Shown: positions 34,469-43,428, counted from the first letter of the stretch. The stretch: 64,000 nt of DNA from UBA1431 sp002329665 (GCA_040772545.1 JAXGXY010000001.1:1-64000); one strand, 5' to 3'. The notes: generated by a model from the sequence alone, not told the origin. Numbers and translations: made by a program.

Positions 34469-34673
34469 ATTGAATACGTGCCAGTTTTGCGTTGTATTGG
34501 TCCACCAAAAAGAGCAAAGGCCGCGGGGGTTGTATCGCGACCAATGCAGAAAATGGACCGGACCATTGAAAAACATTTTACAAATTTTAGCACAAAAAGT
34601 CAATGACTTTTCCCAAAAATGCAAAGACTGCGGGGCAGCGCAGCCTTTGCAGATGTACGAAAACAATCGATGA
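34461..34673 (+). CDS. Doubtful small Cys-pair protein
   Basis: A GTG-started frame of 70 residues overlapping the previous stop, with CQFC and CKDC pairs. The same DNA contains AAAAGTCA-a-TGACTTTT (about 34598-34614) and a TGCAAAG/CTTTGCA hairpin (about 34619-34650), features of non-coding sequence. It may simply be the terminator region of the small early genes. Confidence 0.25.
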   Translation: MVELNTCQFCVVLVHQKEQRPRGLYRDQCRKWTGPLKNILQILAQKVNDFSQKCKDCGAAQPLQMYENNR

Positions 34674-34749
34674 AATAACCCTAACTAAGACTATCAATAA
34701 AAACGGTGTATGTCAATCCGGCAGACACCAATAGAAAGGAGGACGATCT

Positions 34750-36015
34750 TTGAGCATCAAGATTAACAAGCTGGAAATCGAGAACGTGAAGCGTGTCAAG
34801 GCCGTAAAAATCGAGCCTGCTGCCAACGGATTGACAGTGATTGGCGGGAAGAACCGGCAGGGCAAAACCTCCGTGCTGGACTCCATCGCGTGGGCGCTGG
34901 GCGGCGACAGGTACCGCCCATCACAACCGCAGCGGGACGAGTCCGTTATCCCGCCGAATCTGCATGTCGTGATGTCAAACGGACTGGTTGTGGAGCGCAA
35001 GGGCAAGAACAGCGACTTAAAGGTTATTGACCCGAACGGCAGGAAAGGCGGCCAGCAGCTCCTCAACGAGTTCGTGGAGCAGCTTGCACTGGACCTGCCG
35101 AAATTCATGCAGTACAGCTCCAAGGAAAAGGCAAATACCCTGCTGCAGATCATCGGCGTCGGGGACAGGCTCTGCGAACTGGAACAAAAGGAGCAGGAGC
35201 TATACAACCAGCGGCATGCCATCGGGCAAATCGCCGACCAGAAAAAGAAGTTCGCAAAGGAACAGCCATATTACCCCGACGCGCCGAAAGAACCGGTCAG
35301 CGCGTCCGAACTCATCAAACAGCAGCAGGAGATACTGGCGCAAAACGGCGAGAACCAGCGCAAGCGGCAAAATCTAAAATGCTTGGAGAGCCAGGCCGCC
35401 GATATTCAGAAGCGCATCAGCGAGCTTCTGGAAAAGCAGAAGACGATTCTTGCCGACCTGGAGACCGCCCGGAAATCTGCGCTGGATCTTCATGACGAAT
35501 CTACCGCCGAGTTAGAGGAGAACATCGCCAACATCGAGGCGATCAACCAGAAGGTACGGGCGAACCTGGACAAGGACAAGGCGGAGGAAGACGCGCTGGA
35601 ATACAGCAACAAATACGCGGCACTCTCGAAACAACTCGAGGACGTACGTCAGGCCAAGGCCGACTTGCTCAAAGGCGCGAACCTTCCTCTGCCCGGTCTC
35701 TCGGTCGAGGACGGAGAACTGGTCTACGAGGGGAAAAAATGGGACAACATGGCTTCTTCCGACCAGCTCAAGGTGGCTGCGGCGATCGTCCGGCAGCTGA
35801 ACCCCAAGTGTGGGTTCGTGTTGCTGGATAAGCTTGAACAAATGGATCTTGGCACCCTGAAAGAGTTTGGCGTGTGGCTGGAGGCGGAAGGCTTGCAGGC
35901 CATCGCGACCCGCGTCAGCACCGGAGACGAGTGTTCGATCATCATCGAGGACGGCATGGTTGCCGGGCAGGAACCCATATCTGAAACACCAACATGGGAG
36001 GCAGGTAAGTTTTAA
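34750..36015 (+). CDS. RecF/SMC-like AAA ATPase of the phage recombination module
   Basis: A 421-residue ABC-type ATPase. Walker A is GGKNRQGKTS (about 32-41), a coiled-coil middle (about 130-320) follows, and the C-terminal half ends with the D-loop-like FVLLDKLEQMD. Proteins like this lead the recombination cassette of Firmicutes phages, beside Sak4 and DUF669. It probably acts on DNA ends or helps load a recombinase. The TTG at 34750 lies 7 nt from AAAGGAGG. Its stop overlaps the next ATG by one base. Confidence 0.75.
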   Translation: MSIKINKLEIENVKRVKAVKIEPAANGLTVIGGKNRQGKTSVLDSIAWALGGDRYRPSQPQRDESVIPPNLHVVMSNGLVVERKGKNSDLKVIDPNGRKGGQQLLNEFVEQLALDLPKFMQYSSKEKANTLLQIIGVGDRLCELEQKEQELYNQRHAIGQIADQKKKFAKEQPYYPDAPKEPVSASELIKQQQEILAQNGENQRKRQNLKCLESQAADIQKRISELLEKQKTILADLETARKSALDLHDESTAELEENIANIEAINQKVRANLDKDKAEEDALEYSNKYAALSKQLEDVRQAKADLLKGANLPLPGLSVEDGELVYEGKKWDNMASSDQLKVAAAIVRQLNPKCGFVLLDKLEQMDLGTLKEFGVWLEAEGLQAIATRVSTGDECSIIIEDGMVAGQEPISETPTWEAGKF

Positions 36016-37223
36016 TGGAAATCACAAGCGGAAAGATCGAAGGACCGCAGAAGATCGTAATCTACGGCCCGGAGGGGATCGGCAAATCCACGTTAGCGTC
36101 GAAGTTCCCCCGGCCTGTGTTCGTCGACACGGAAGGCAGCACAAAGCATCTGGACGTAGCCAGGACGCCACGGCCCAGCAGCTGGACCATGCTGATGGAG
36201 CAGGTAGCCTACGTCTGGGCGAAGCCCGACTTGTGCGACACGCTTGTCATCGATACGGCCGACTGGGCCGAGCAACTCTGCATTACAGAGATATGCGCGA
36301 AAGCGCAAAAGAACGGCATCGAGGATTTCGGCTATGGCAAAGGGTACGTCTACCTAGCGGAAGAATTCGGGCGATTGCTGAACATGCTGGAACAGCTCAT
36401 TGAAAAAGGCATTAACGTCGTAGTCGTCGCGCACGCCCAGATGCGCAAATTCGAACAGCCCGATGAAGCGGGAGCATACGACCGGTGGGAGCTGAAACTC
36501 CAGAAAAAAACGGCCCCGCTTCTGAAGGAATGGGCGGATATGGTGCTGTTCGCTAACTACAAAACCTATGTTGTCAACGTGGACGGGCAAGGCACGGAGA
36601 AGGGCAAGAACAAGGCCCAGGGCGGCAGCCGGGTCATGTATACGTCACATCACCCTTGCTGGGACGCAAAGAATCGGCATGATCTCCCGCCGGAAATCCG
36701 GCTCGACTTTGCGGAGATTGCCGCGCATATCGTAACGGGAACCAAAGTAGCCGCGCCGGTTACCACGAACGAACCGGAACCGACCGCTGCTCCCGAGCTT
36801 TCCGGAGAAGACCCGGCGGTGCCCACGGCAGCGACTGAGCCTACTGAACCCACGCCTACGCAACCGCCTGAAACCAAGGAAACACAAGCGGCGGCGAAGG
36901 AAGCCCCTGAACCTGACGCACGCCAAGTGCCTACGGAGCCTATCTCCGACGCTTCCGATAACGGGAACGAGGTAGATCCCGGAATTCCGAAACCGCTGGC
37001 CGACCTGATGAAGGAAAACAAAGTAACGATTGCAGAAATTCAGGAGGCCGTGGCGGAAAGGGGCTATTACCCCAAGGACACGCCAATCGCCAACTACGAC
37101 CCGCAGTTCATATCGGGTGTGCTGGTGGGCGCCTGGGGACAGGTCTTCGAACTGATACGGCAACTCCGGGGAGTTCGTTTCCTCAGAGAAGATGGGAAAA
37201 ACAATTTACGGGAGGCAGTGTAA
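36015..37223 (+). CDS. Sak4-like RecA-fold ATPase
   Basis: A 402-residue protein with a RecA-like core (about 1-240) of the AAA_24/Sak4 type: Walker A YGPEGIGKST, Walker B DTLVIDTADW and VVVVAHAQMR. A long Pro/Thr/Ala/Glu-rich linker (about 245-320) joins a small helical end domain. Sak4 proteins pair homologous strands together with an SSB. DUF669, a likely SSB, is encoded immediately downstream. It overlaps the upstream gene by one base. Confidence 0.8.
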   Translation: MEITSGKIEGPQKIVIYGPEGIGKSTLASKFPRPVFVDTEGSTKHLDVARTPRPSSWTMLMEQVAYVWAKPDLCDTLVIDTADWAEQLCITEICAKAQKNGIEDFGYGKGYVYLAEEFGRLLNMLEQLIEKGINVVVVAHAQMRKFEQPDEAGAYDRWELKLQKKTAPLLKEWADMVLFANYKTYVVNVDGQGTEKGKNKAQGGSRVMYTSHHPCWDAKNRHDLPPEIRLDFAEIAAHIVTGTKVAAPVTTNEPEPTAAPELSGEDPAVPTAATEPTEPTPTQPPETKETQAAAKEAPEPDARQVPTEPISDASDNGNEVDPGIPKPLADLMKENKVTIAEIQEAVAERGYYPKDTPIANYDPQFISGVLVGAWGQVFELIRQLRGVRFLREDGKNNLREAV

Positions 37224-37694
37224 ATGAGCAGCAACACAGAAGGACATGAGCTTGGATGGGACTCGACGATTGAAAACGACAGCCCGGACTTTATTATTCT
37301 GCCGGACGGCGACTACGATTTCGAAGTCATCGAATTCGAGCGCGCCCGGCACGCGGGCAGCGAGAAACTGCCCCCCTGCAACAAGGCCATCGTCCACATC
37401 AAGATCGTGACGGACGAAGGCATGAACATAATCCGGCACAACCTGTTCTTGCACTCGATCACCGAAGGCATGCTGTGCGCGTTCTTTACGGCCATCGGCC
37501 AGCGCCAGAAGGGCGAAAAGATAAGGATGAACTGGAACGCTGTAGTGGGCGCAAAAGGCCGGTGCAGAGTCGGGATCCGGAAATGGACGGCTGACAACGG
37601 CGAGGAGCGGACGTCCAACGAAATCAAGAAATTCTATGAACCCGCTGAAAAGGCGCCCGTTCAGCAGCAGGGCTTCGAGCCGGGTAAGTTCTGA
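37224..37694 (+). CDS. DUF669 phage single-strand DNA-binding-like protein
   Basis: A 156-residue DUF669 protein. DUF669 proteins are found next to Sak4 and helicase genes and are thought to bind single-stranded DNA. The strand-rich core has LPDGDYDFEVIEFERA and KAIVHIKIVTDEG; the tail PVQQQGFEPGKF resembles the acidic/hydrophobic ends by which SSBs recruit partners. It starts directly after the Sak4 stop and overlaps the helicase start by one base. Confidence 0.8.
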   Translation: MSSNTEGHELGWDSTIENDSPDFIILPDGDYDFEVIEFERARHAGSEKLPPCNKAIVHIKIVTDEGMNIIRHNLFLHSITEGMLCAFFTAIGQRQKGEKIRMNWNAVVGAKGRCRVGIRKWTADNGEERTSNEIKKFYEPAEKAPVQQQGFEPGKF

Positions 37695-39316
37695 TGGAAC
37701 TGCGGCCATACCAAATCGAGGCAAAGTCGGCGGTCCGGCAGCAATGGGCGAGCGGTAAAAAGAAAACGCTGCTGGTCTTGCCGACGGGCACCGGAAAGAC
37801 GATCATCTTCTCCAAACTGACCGAGGACTGTGTCCGGGACGGCGAGCGGGTCCTGATCCTTGCCCACCGTGGCGAACTGCTAGACCAGGCGGCCGACAAG
37901 CTGAACCGGGCAACCGGTCTGGGCTGTGCCGTGGAAAAAGCGGAGGAATCCTGTCTAGGGAGCTGGTTCCGGGTGGTGGTCGGGTCCGTCCAGTCGCTCA
38001 TGCGCGAAAAGCGGCTTAATCAGTTCCCGGACAACTTCTTCGATTCGATCATAGTAGACGAGGCGCACCATTGCATCAGCGACAGTTACCAGCGCGTGTT
38101 GCAGCATTTTGACGACGCAAAGGTGCTGGGCGTTACCGCTACCCCTGACCGCGGGGACATGCGGAACCTTGGTCAGTATTTCGAATCGCTGGCGTACGAG
38201 TACACTCTCCCGAAAGCGATCAAGGACGGGTATCTGTCGCCTATCAAGGCGCAGACCATACCGCTGAAGCTCGACCTGACCGGCGTCGGCCAGCAGGCCG
38301 GGGACTTTAAGGCAAGGGACCTGGGCACTGCTCTGGACCCGTACCTGTACCAGATCGCGGACGAGATGCAGAAGTACTGCATAGACCGCAAAACCGTGGT
38401 GTTTCTGCCGCTTGTCAAGACCAGCCAGAAATTCAGGGACATCCTTCTTTCTCGGGGCTTTGACGCGGCTGAGGTGAACGGAAACAGCAAGGACCGCGAG
38501 GAAGTACTGGCCGGCTTTAACGCCGACAGGTACAACGTGCTGTGCAACTCCATGCTGCTGACGGAGGGCTGGGACTGTCCGTCGGTGGACTGCATCGTTG
38601 TGCTTAGGCCCACAAAGATCCGCAGCCTCTACAGCCAGATGGTGGGGCGCGGCACACGGCTTCATCCCGGGAAGGACCACCTGCTTCTGCTGGACTTCCT
38701 GTGGCACACCGAAAGGCATGAGCTATGTCACCCGGCTCACCTGATTTGCGAGAACGAAGAAGTCGCGAAGCAGATGACCGCCAACATCGAGGCGGCCGGC
38801 TGCCCGGTGGACATCGAAGCGGCCGAGCAAAAGGCCACCGAGGACGTCGTAGCGGCCCGGGAGGAAGCCCTTGCGAAGAAGCTGCAGGAGATGAAGAGCC
38901 GCAAGCGCAAGCTGGTGGATCCCCTGCAGTTCGAAATGAGCATCCAGGCGGAGGACCTTTCAAGCTATGTCCCGGCGTTCGGCTGGGAGATGGGCCCGCC
39001 AACAGAAAAGCAAGTCAGGACCCTTGAAAAACTGGGTATATTCCCGGACGAGATCGAGAGCGCGGGCAAGGCCGCAAAGCTCCTCGACCGGCTGGACAAA
39101 CGCCGGATAGAAGGGCTCACAACCCCGAAACAAATCCGGTTCCTGGAGGGCAGGGGCTTCCAGCACGTAGGCAAGTGGGACTTCGAACACGCAAGGCGCC
39201 TGATCGACCGCATCGCTGCCAACGGATGGAAGGTCCCCCGGAACATCAACCCTGCAGAATACAAGCCCGCACAGCAAGAGGTGGTTGAATGGCAGAGAGA
39301 TATAATCACGATCTGA
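37694..39316 (+). CDS. SF2 DEAH-box helicase
   Basis: A 540-residue superfamily 2 helicase. Motif I is LPTGTGKT (about 28-35), motif II DEAH (in VDEAHHCIS), motif III VTATPDRG, and motif VI MVGRGTRLHPG. The C-terminal 150 residues are extra, with a repeated helical end (TPKQIRFLEGRGF). It probably unwinds or remodels DNA for phage replication or recombination. It overlaps DUF669 by one base and the primase-helicase gene by 28 nt. Confidence 0.9.
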   Translation: MELRPYQIEAKSAVRQQWASGKKKTLLVLPTGTGKTIIFSKLTEDCVRDGERVLILAHRGELLDQAADKLNRATGLGCAVEKAEESCLGSWFRVVVGSVQSLMREKRLNQFPDNFFDSIIVDEAHHCISDSYQRVLQHFDDAKVLGVTATPDRGDMRNLGQYFESLAYEYTLPKAIKDGYLSPIKAQTIPLKLDLTGVGQQAGDFKARDLGTALDPYLYQIADEMQKYCIDRKTVVFLPLVKTSQKFRDILLSRGFDAAEVNGNSKDREEVLAGFNADRYNVLCNSMLLTEGWDCPSVDCIVVLRPTKIRSLYSQMVGRGTRLHPGKDHLLLLDFLWHTERHELCHPAHLICENEEVAKQMTANIEAAGCPVDIEAAEQKATEDVVAAREEALAKKLQEMKSRKRKLVDPLQFEMSIQAEDLSSYVPAFGWEMGPPTEKQVRTLEKLGIFPDEIESAGKAAKLLDRLDKRRIEGLTTPKQIRFLEGRGFQHVGKWDFEHARRLIDRIAANGWKVPRNINPAEYKPAQQEVVEWQRDIITI

Positions 39317-41511
39317 AAGAGATCCTTTCGTACATCGATCCGGCCTTGCTCGATTATCAGGAGTGGGTCAGCGTGGGCATGGCGCTTAAGGAAGCCGGGT
39401 ATACAGCGGCGGACTGGGACGAATGGAGCCGCAGGGACACAGCGCGGTATCACAACGGCGAATGTTTTAAGAAGTGGGAGAGCTTTCGCGGAGCTTCTCC
39501 GCCGGTTACGGCGGGGACGATCGTGCAGATCGCAAAAGACCACGGTTGGATGTCTGCAGCCGGCGGCTATGAGCTGGACTGGAGCGATATCATCGGTGCG
39601 AAGGACGAACTGGTGGTCATCGACAACAGCTGGTTGGAGGGAGAAGAGATTACCGAGCCGGAGAGATGGGACCCGGTCACGCATCTGGTGAAGTATCTGG
39701 AAACTCTTTTTGAAGCCTCCGAAAACGTCGGTTATGTATGCGACAGTTGGGAGAAGGACGGCAAATACTTCCCCACAAAAGGGTGCTGGGACCGGACGGC
39801 CGGGGAGCTTATCCAGCAGCTGAACCAGTGCGGCGGTGACATAGGCGCCGTGTTGGGCGACTACAAGCCGGAGGTTGGGGCATGGATACGGTTCAACCCC
39901 CTGGACGGTAACGGCTGCAAGAACGAGAACGTAACAGACTTCCGGTATGCCCTTGTGGAGTCCGACACGATGGACATCGATAAACAGCACGCCATTATAC
40001 GGGAGCTGGAGTTGCCTGTCGCTTGCCTGGTGCACAGCGGGAAGAAAAGCCTGCATGCGATCGTGAGGATCGATGCGGCCAACTACGACGAGTACCGCAA
40101 GCGGGTGGATTATCTCTACGCGGTGTGCCAGAAGAACGGGCTGAAGATCGACAGCCAGAACCGCAACCCGTCCCGGCTTTCCAGGATGCCGGGCGTTATG
40201 CGCGGCGGACACAAGCAGTTCCTGGTCGATACCAATATCGGCAAAGAATCGTGGAAAGAATGGCAGGAGTGGATCGAGAGCGTTAATGACGACCTGCCCG
40301 AGCCGGAGACACTTATATCCGTATGGGACAACCTGCCGGATCTCTCGCCCCCGCTGATTGATAACGTACTGCGGCAAGGCCACAAAATGCTGCTTGCAGG
40401 GCCGTCCAAGGCCGGGAAATCGTACGCGCTCATCGAACTGTGCTGTGCCATTGCCGAGGGCAGGAAATGGCTGGACTGGGACTGCACTCAAGGCAAGGTG
40501 ATGTACGTCAATCTGGAACTGGACCGGGCAAGCTGCCTGCACAGGTTCAAGGACGTATACGGCGCCTTGGGATGGGATGCAAAAACCCTCGGGAACATCG
40601 ATATCTGGAACCTGCGGGGCAAGTCTGCGCCGATGGACAAGCTGGCCCCGAAACTGATTCGACGGGCGGCAAAGAAGAATTACATCGCCATCATCATAGA
40701 CCCGATCTATAAGGTCATAACAGGCGACGAGAACAGCGCGGACCAGATGGCGCATTTCTGCAACCAGTTCGATCGAGTGTGCTCCGAGCTAGGGGCGGCC
40801 GTGGTTTACTGCCACCACCACAGCAAAGGCATGCAAGGGCAGAAACGCAGCATGGACCGGGCATCCGGCTCGGGCGTTTTTGCCCGGGACCCGGACGTGC
40901 TTCTGGACCTGATCGAGCTGGAACTCAACGAAGACATCCTCAAGCAGGAGACCAACAAAGCGGTTTGCAGAGTATGCGAAGACTGGCTGAAGGAGCGTGT
41001 AAAGGACTGGGATGGCGAGGTTTCACAGGACGACCTGTGCAGCGAAAAGGCCATGCTGGGAGCCTGTAAGCGGCTCCTAAGCGAGGAAGCCTACAAAGCC
41101 CTGCAGGGGGCCGTAGAAACCGCCAGAACTGCCTCACAGCGCCGCTCTGCGTGGCGTATCGAAGGGACGCTGCGCGAGTTCCCCAAGTTCTCGCCGGTTA
41201 ATCTGTGGTTCGATTACCCGGTGCATTCCGTGGACAATGTGGGGGTGCTCAAGGATGTCGACGCCGAGGGCGAAAAGCCGCCTTGGCAACGCGGCATAGA
41301 AAAGCGCAAAGCAAACGCCAAGAAGGTCAAAAAGAGCAAGAAGGCCGAGTTTGAGAACGCGGTCAGCAATTGCAACTTCGGAGACCCTCCATCTGTGGAT
41401 ATGCTGTGCGAGGCACTTAACCTCGCAAGGCGTACCGTAGAAGGCAGAATGAGAGAATTTGGCTACGAAGTGAAACAAGGCAAGGTAGTTAAGAAGGAGG
41501 AATCGGCATGA
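39289..41511 (+). CDS. PriCT-2 primase / RepA-like helicase replication protein
   Basis: A 740-residue replication protein. A PriCT-2 domain (about 8-85, EWVSVGMALKEAGY, CFKKWESF) is followed by a primase-like region (about 120-330) and a RepA/AAA_25-type ATPase (about 345-560) with Walker A AGPSKAGKSY and Walker B IAIIIDPIYKV. A basic tail ends the protein. It likely initiates phage DNA replication. The iteron-like cluster starts 10 bp after its stop, the usual place for a phage origin. Confidence 0.82.
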   Translation: MAERYNHDLKEILSYIDPALLDYQEWVSVGMALKEAGYTAADWDEWSRRDTARYHNGECFKKWESFRGASPPVTAGTIVQIAKDHGWMSAAGGYELDWSDIIGAKDELVVIDNSWLEGEEITEPERWDPVTHLVKYLETLFEASENVGYVCDSWEKDGKYFPTKGCWDRTAGELIQQLNQCGGDIGAVLGDYKPEVGAWIRFNPLDGNGCKNENVTDFRYALVESDTMDIDKQHAIIRELELPVACLVHSGKKSLHAIVRIDAANYDEYRKRVDYLYAVCQKNGLKIDSQNRNPSRLSRMPGVMRGGHKQFLVDTNIGKESWKEWQEWIESVNDDLPEPETLISVWDNLPDLSPPLIDNVLRQGHKMLLAGPSKAGKSYALIELCCAIAEGRKWLDWDCTQGKVMYVNLELDRASCLHRFKDVYGALGWDAKTLGNIDIWNLRGKSAPMDKLAPKLIRRAAKKNYIAIIIDPIYKVITGDENSADQMAHFCNQFDRVCSELGAAVVYCHHHSKGMQGQKRSMDRASGSGVFARDPDVLLDLIELELNEDILKQETNKAVCRVCEDWLKERVKDWDGEVSQDDLCSEKAMLGACKRLLSEEAYKALQGAVETARTASQRRSAWRIEGTLREFPKFSPVNLWFDYPVHSVDNVGVLKDVDAEGEKPPWQRGIEKRKANAKKVKKSKKAEFENAVSNCNFGDPPSVDMLCEALNLARRTVEGRMREFGYEVKQGKVVKKEESA

Positions 41512-41753
41512 GTAAATTTACCGCCGCAACCATAAAAACAAGGTCGATGCGGTTGAACCGTCGCAACCATAAATTGATGGTGCATGCGGTAACCGTCGCA
41601 ACCTTAAAATCATGGTTGCGGAAAATCTCCGGAAATTACCGCAGAAACCTTAAAAACATGGTTGCGGTAGCTTACCGCCGCAACCATATACTCCTTTCAG
41701 GAGTAAAAACTGCGGTGCGCTGCGCGACCGTCACGTATGGGTACGGTAGGTGA
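41508..41753 (+). CDS. Small basic frame lying over the iteron cluster
   Basis: An 81-residue Arg/Asn-rich frame. It has a real-looking start: AAGGAGG 7 nt before an ATG that overlaps the primase stop. Against it, the DNA is a series of repeats whose spacings (37, 35, 46 and 36 bp) change reading frame, so the protein repeats are not preserved as a unit. No family is recognised. It may be translated by accident of position. Confidence 0.35.
   Translation: MSKFTAATIKTRSMRLNRRNHKLMVHAVTVATLKSWLRKISGNYRRNLKNMVAVAYRRNHILLSGVKTAVRCATVTYGYGR
41521..41690. repeat. Iteron-like cluster, probable phage replication origin
   Basis: Five direct copies of CCGYCGCAACCWTAAA start at 41521, 41558, 41593, 41639 and 41675 (the fourth and fifth have mismatches). 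Two inverted copies of the core, ATGGTTGCGG, lie at 41612-41621 and 41658-41667. The cluster follows the primase-helicase gene directly. Confidence 0.7.
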
Positions 41754-41795
41754 CCTCGTGAGGGGGCGAGGTCACCCCTACCCCATACATGACGG
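41728..41795. other. Long imperfect hairpin beside the iterons
   Basis: Arms of about 30 nt: CCGTCACGTATGGG...GGTGACCTCG (41728-41758) pairs with CGAGGTCACC...CCCATACATGACGG (41767-41795), with a few mismatches and an AGGGGG-type loop. It could be a primase or single-strand initiation structure, or a strong terminator; no T run follows. Confidence 0.6.
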
Positions 41796-41832
41796 GTGAC
41801 AAAAGAGGTCAGAGTTGAAAAGAGGAAATGTG

Positions 41833-42060
41833 ATGAAAAGTGTAAAGATAAGTGCTAAGATTCAGGCTGCAAAAACTATGCCACCGTTGAGGCATAGTTT
41901 ACCTGGACAAGAGTTTGATATTGCTAAAAGTGAAGTAGTTCAATGGTTAACTAATCAGCCTGAAATCTTGCAATGGCTTTTTGAGAGCGTTAAAGACAAA
42001 GCTCTGATAGCATATAATCCCTCGAATGGAACATGGCAAGGTGTCGATTATGCAGACTGA
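41833..42060 (+). CDS. Hypothetical phage protein, AT-rich gene
   Basis: A 75-residue protein of unknown family, with a basic start (KSVKISAKIQAAKTM) and a helical, Trp-containing C-terminal half (VVQWLTNQPEILQWLFESV). ATG at 41833 follows AGAGGAAA. Codons are AT-rich compared with neighbours, suggesting recent acquisition. It overlaps rusA by 11 nt. Confidence 0.6.
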   Translation: MKSVKISAKIQAAKTMPPLRHSLPGQEFDIAKSEVVQWLTNQPEILQWLFESVKDKALIAYNPSNGTWQGVDYAD

Positions 42061-42451
42061 GTTCTTTATCCCGCTGGCTAAAGTCCCGACCAAAACGCAT
42101 CAGGAGAAACAGGTCAGAGTGGTCAAGGGCAAACCGGTATTTTACGAGCCGGCTGAACTGCAGGCGGTGCGTTCGAAATTGGAAGCTCATCTGGCAAAGC
42201 ATGTGCCGCCTCGAAAACACACCGGCGCTATCAGGTTGGTAACCAAGTGGTGTTTTCCGATCGCCGGCAAGCACCGGGACGGTGAATACAAAACGACAAG
42301 GCCGGACACTGACAACCTGCAGAAAATGCTCAAGGACGTCATGACACACCTTGGATACTGGACGGATGACGCGCTGGTGGCATCGGAGATCATCGAAAAA
42401 TTCTGGGCACAAAAACCGGGAATCTATATCAGGATCACGGAGATAGCGTGA
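42050..42451 (+). CDS. rusA: RusA family Holliday junction endonuclease
   Basis: A 133-residue RusA-type resolvase. The metal-binding acidic residues lie in RPDTDNLQKMLKDVM and GYWTDDALV, with Lys in the first block as in E. coli RusA. It cuts four-way junctions made during phage recombination or replication, and fits the Sak4/DUF669 module. ATG at 42050 (MQTEFFIPLAKVP) is preferred; an in-frame upstream ATG at 42026 lies inside the preceding gene. Confidence 0.88.
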   Translation: MQTEFFIPLAKVPTKTHQEKQVRVVKGKPVFYEPAELQAVRSKLEAHLAKHVPPRKHTGAIRLVTKWCFPIAGKHRDGEYKTTRPDTDNLQKMLKDVMTHLGYWTDDALVASEIIEKFWAQKPGIYIRITEIA

Positions 42452-42470
42452 TTCGAAAGGAGTCAGAATT

Positions 42471-42803
42471 ATGCAGACGAAAGGCGAAGCAATGATCCTG
42501 GGGATCGACAAAATCCGGGAAGGGCTGGAGTTGATATCTCAGCTCGGAGACAAGCAAGACCTGGTAAAAATGCTGGTCAGTTCGCCGGCGGCCGCGATTC
42601 GGCTAAAGGACCTCATGAGAAACAACAGGATCTTCCAAACCATGACGGTGTCGCTGGTCTCGGCTAAGAACAGCCGTCTCAGCCAGGAGACAGTCGACAA
42701 AGTCATCACAGACTTTTTAGACGTGCTTTTCGACCTATCGAGGCCCTACAAGGAAGACCCGGAAGATGGTCAAGATACGGATATCGTTGCGCACAGAGAG
42801 TGA
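42471..42803 (+). CDS. Hypothetical helical phage protein
   Basis: A 110-residue, predominantly helical protein of unknown family (LVKMLVSSPAAAIRLKDLM, VDKVITDFLDVLFDL) with an acidic tail. ATG at 42471 has AAAGGAG 8 nt upstream. It lies between rusA and the late regulator. Confidence 0.6.
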   Translation: MQTKGEAMILGIDKIREGLELISQLGDKQDLVKMLVSSPAAAIRLKDLMRNNRIFQTMTVSLVSAKNSRLSQETVDKVITDFLDVLFDLSRPYKEDPEDGQDTDIVAHRE

Positions 42804-42811
42804 CAAGAAAA

Positions 42812-42830
42812 AAGGCGCCTTCCCGGCGCC
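42812..42830. terminator. GGCGCC hairpin
   Basis: GGCGCC (42814-42819) and GGCGCC (42825-42830) around TTCCC. The A run lies upstream, so it would act as a terminator only on the minus strand; on the plus strand it is just a stable hairpin after the hypothetical gene. Confidence 0.45.
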
Positions 42831-42889
42831 AGCGTGTAATGAAACGATCTCAATGACATTATACCAGACGCCGGGGATGGAGGCAAGCC

Positions 42890-43285
42890 ATGGATCTGCA
42901 GACTCTGCGTGATCGGCATAACCGGATCGAGAACCTGAAAGAGCGTATCGAGCGCCTGCGTTCCGCTATGGAACTGGGTGCCCGGCAGCTTCGGGTAGCG
43001 CCGGCAAGGAACGCGGCGCGCAGCAAGCTCGAAGAGGACATGATAAAGCTGGACGAGCTGGAGCGCGAGCTGGTGGGGGAAGTGGCCGCTTTTGAGCAGG
43101 AGATACGGAAAGCCGAGCAGTTGCTTGAGGGGCTCCCGGTAAGGGAACAGCTCATCATACGGTTGCGGTACGTTGACGGACTAAGCTGGCGCCGGGTGGC
43201 GAGGAAGGCGCATTACAGCGAGCAGCATTGCAGACGTATCCATAAGGCTGCGCTGAAAAAGATGAGCGTAAATGCGCGCTTCTGA
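42890..43285 (+). CDS. DUF1492/ArpU-like late transcription regulator
   Basis: A 131-residue protein with an N-terminal coiled coil (about 1-75) and a C-terminal sigma-70 region-4-like helix-turn-helix (LPVREQLIIRLRYVDGLSWRRVARKAHYSEQHCRRIHKAALKKM). Proteins of this type sit before the packaging genes in Firmicutes phages and switch on late transcription. ATG follows GGAGG by 6 nt. Confidence 0.82.
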   Translation: MDLQTLRDRHNRIENLKERIERLRSAMELGARQLRVAPARNAARSKLEEDMIKLDELERELVGEVAAFEQEIRKAEQLLEGLPVREQLIIRLRYVDGLSWRRVARKAHYSEQHCRRIHKAALKKMSVNARF

Positions 43286-43428
43286 TATGGTATTGTGATA
43301 CTGTGAGAATCTGCGGAGCATTAATAGAATCCCGAAAATTTATTCTTCTCATATCATGCACGTTACATCCATGGTGAACGTACTATGAACAGTTCAGTAA
43401 AAAACGCTGAAGAAAAGGAGAAGAATAA

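Noticed and set aside
41518..41690. CRISPR array
   Set aside because: Repeats are short (16 bp), imperfect, partly inverted and irregularly spaced at 35-46 bp, with no cas genes. They fit iterons better.
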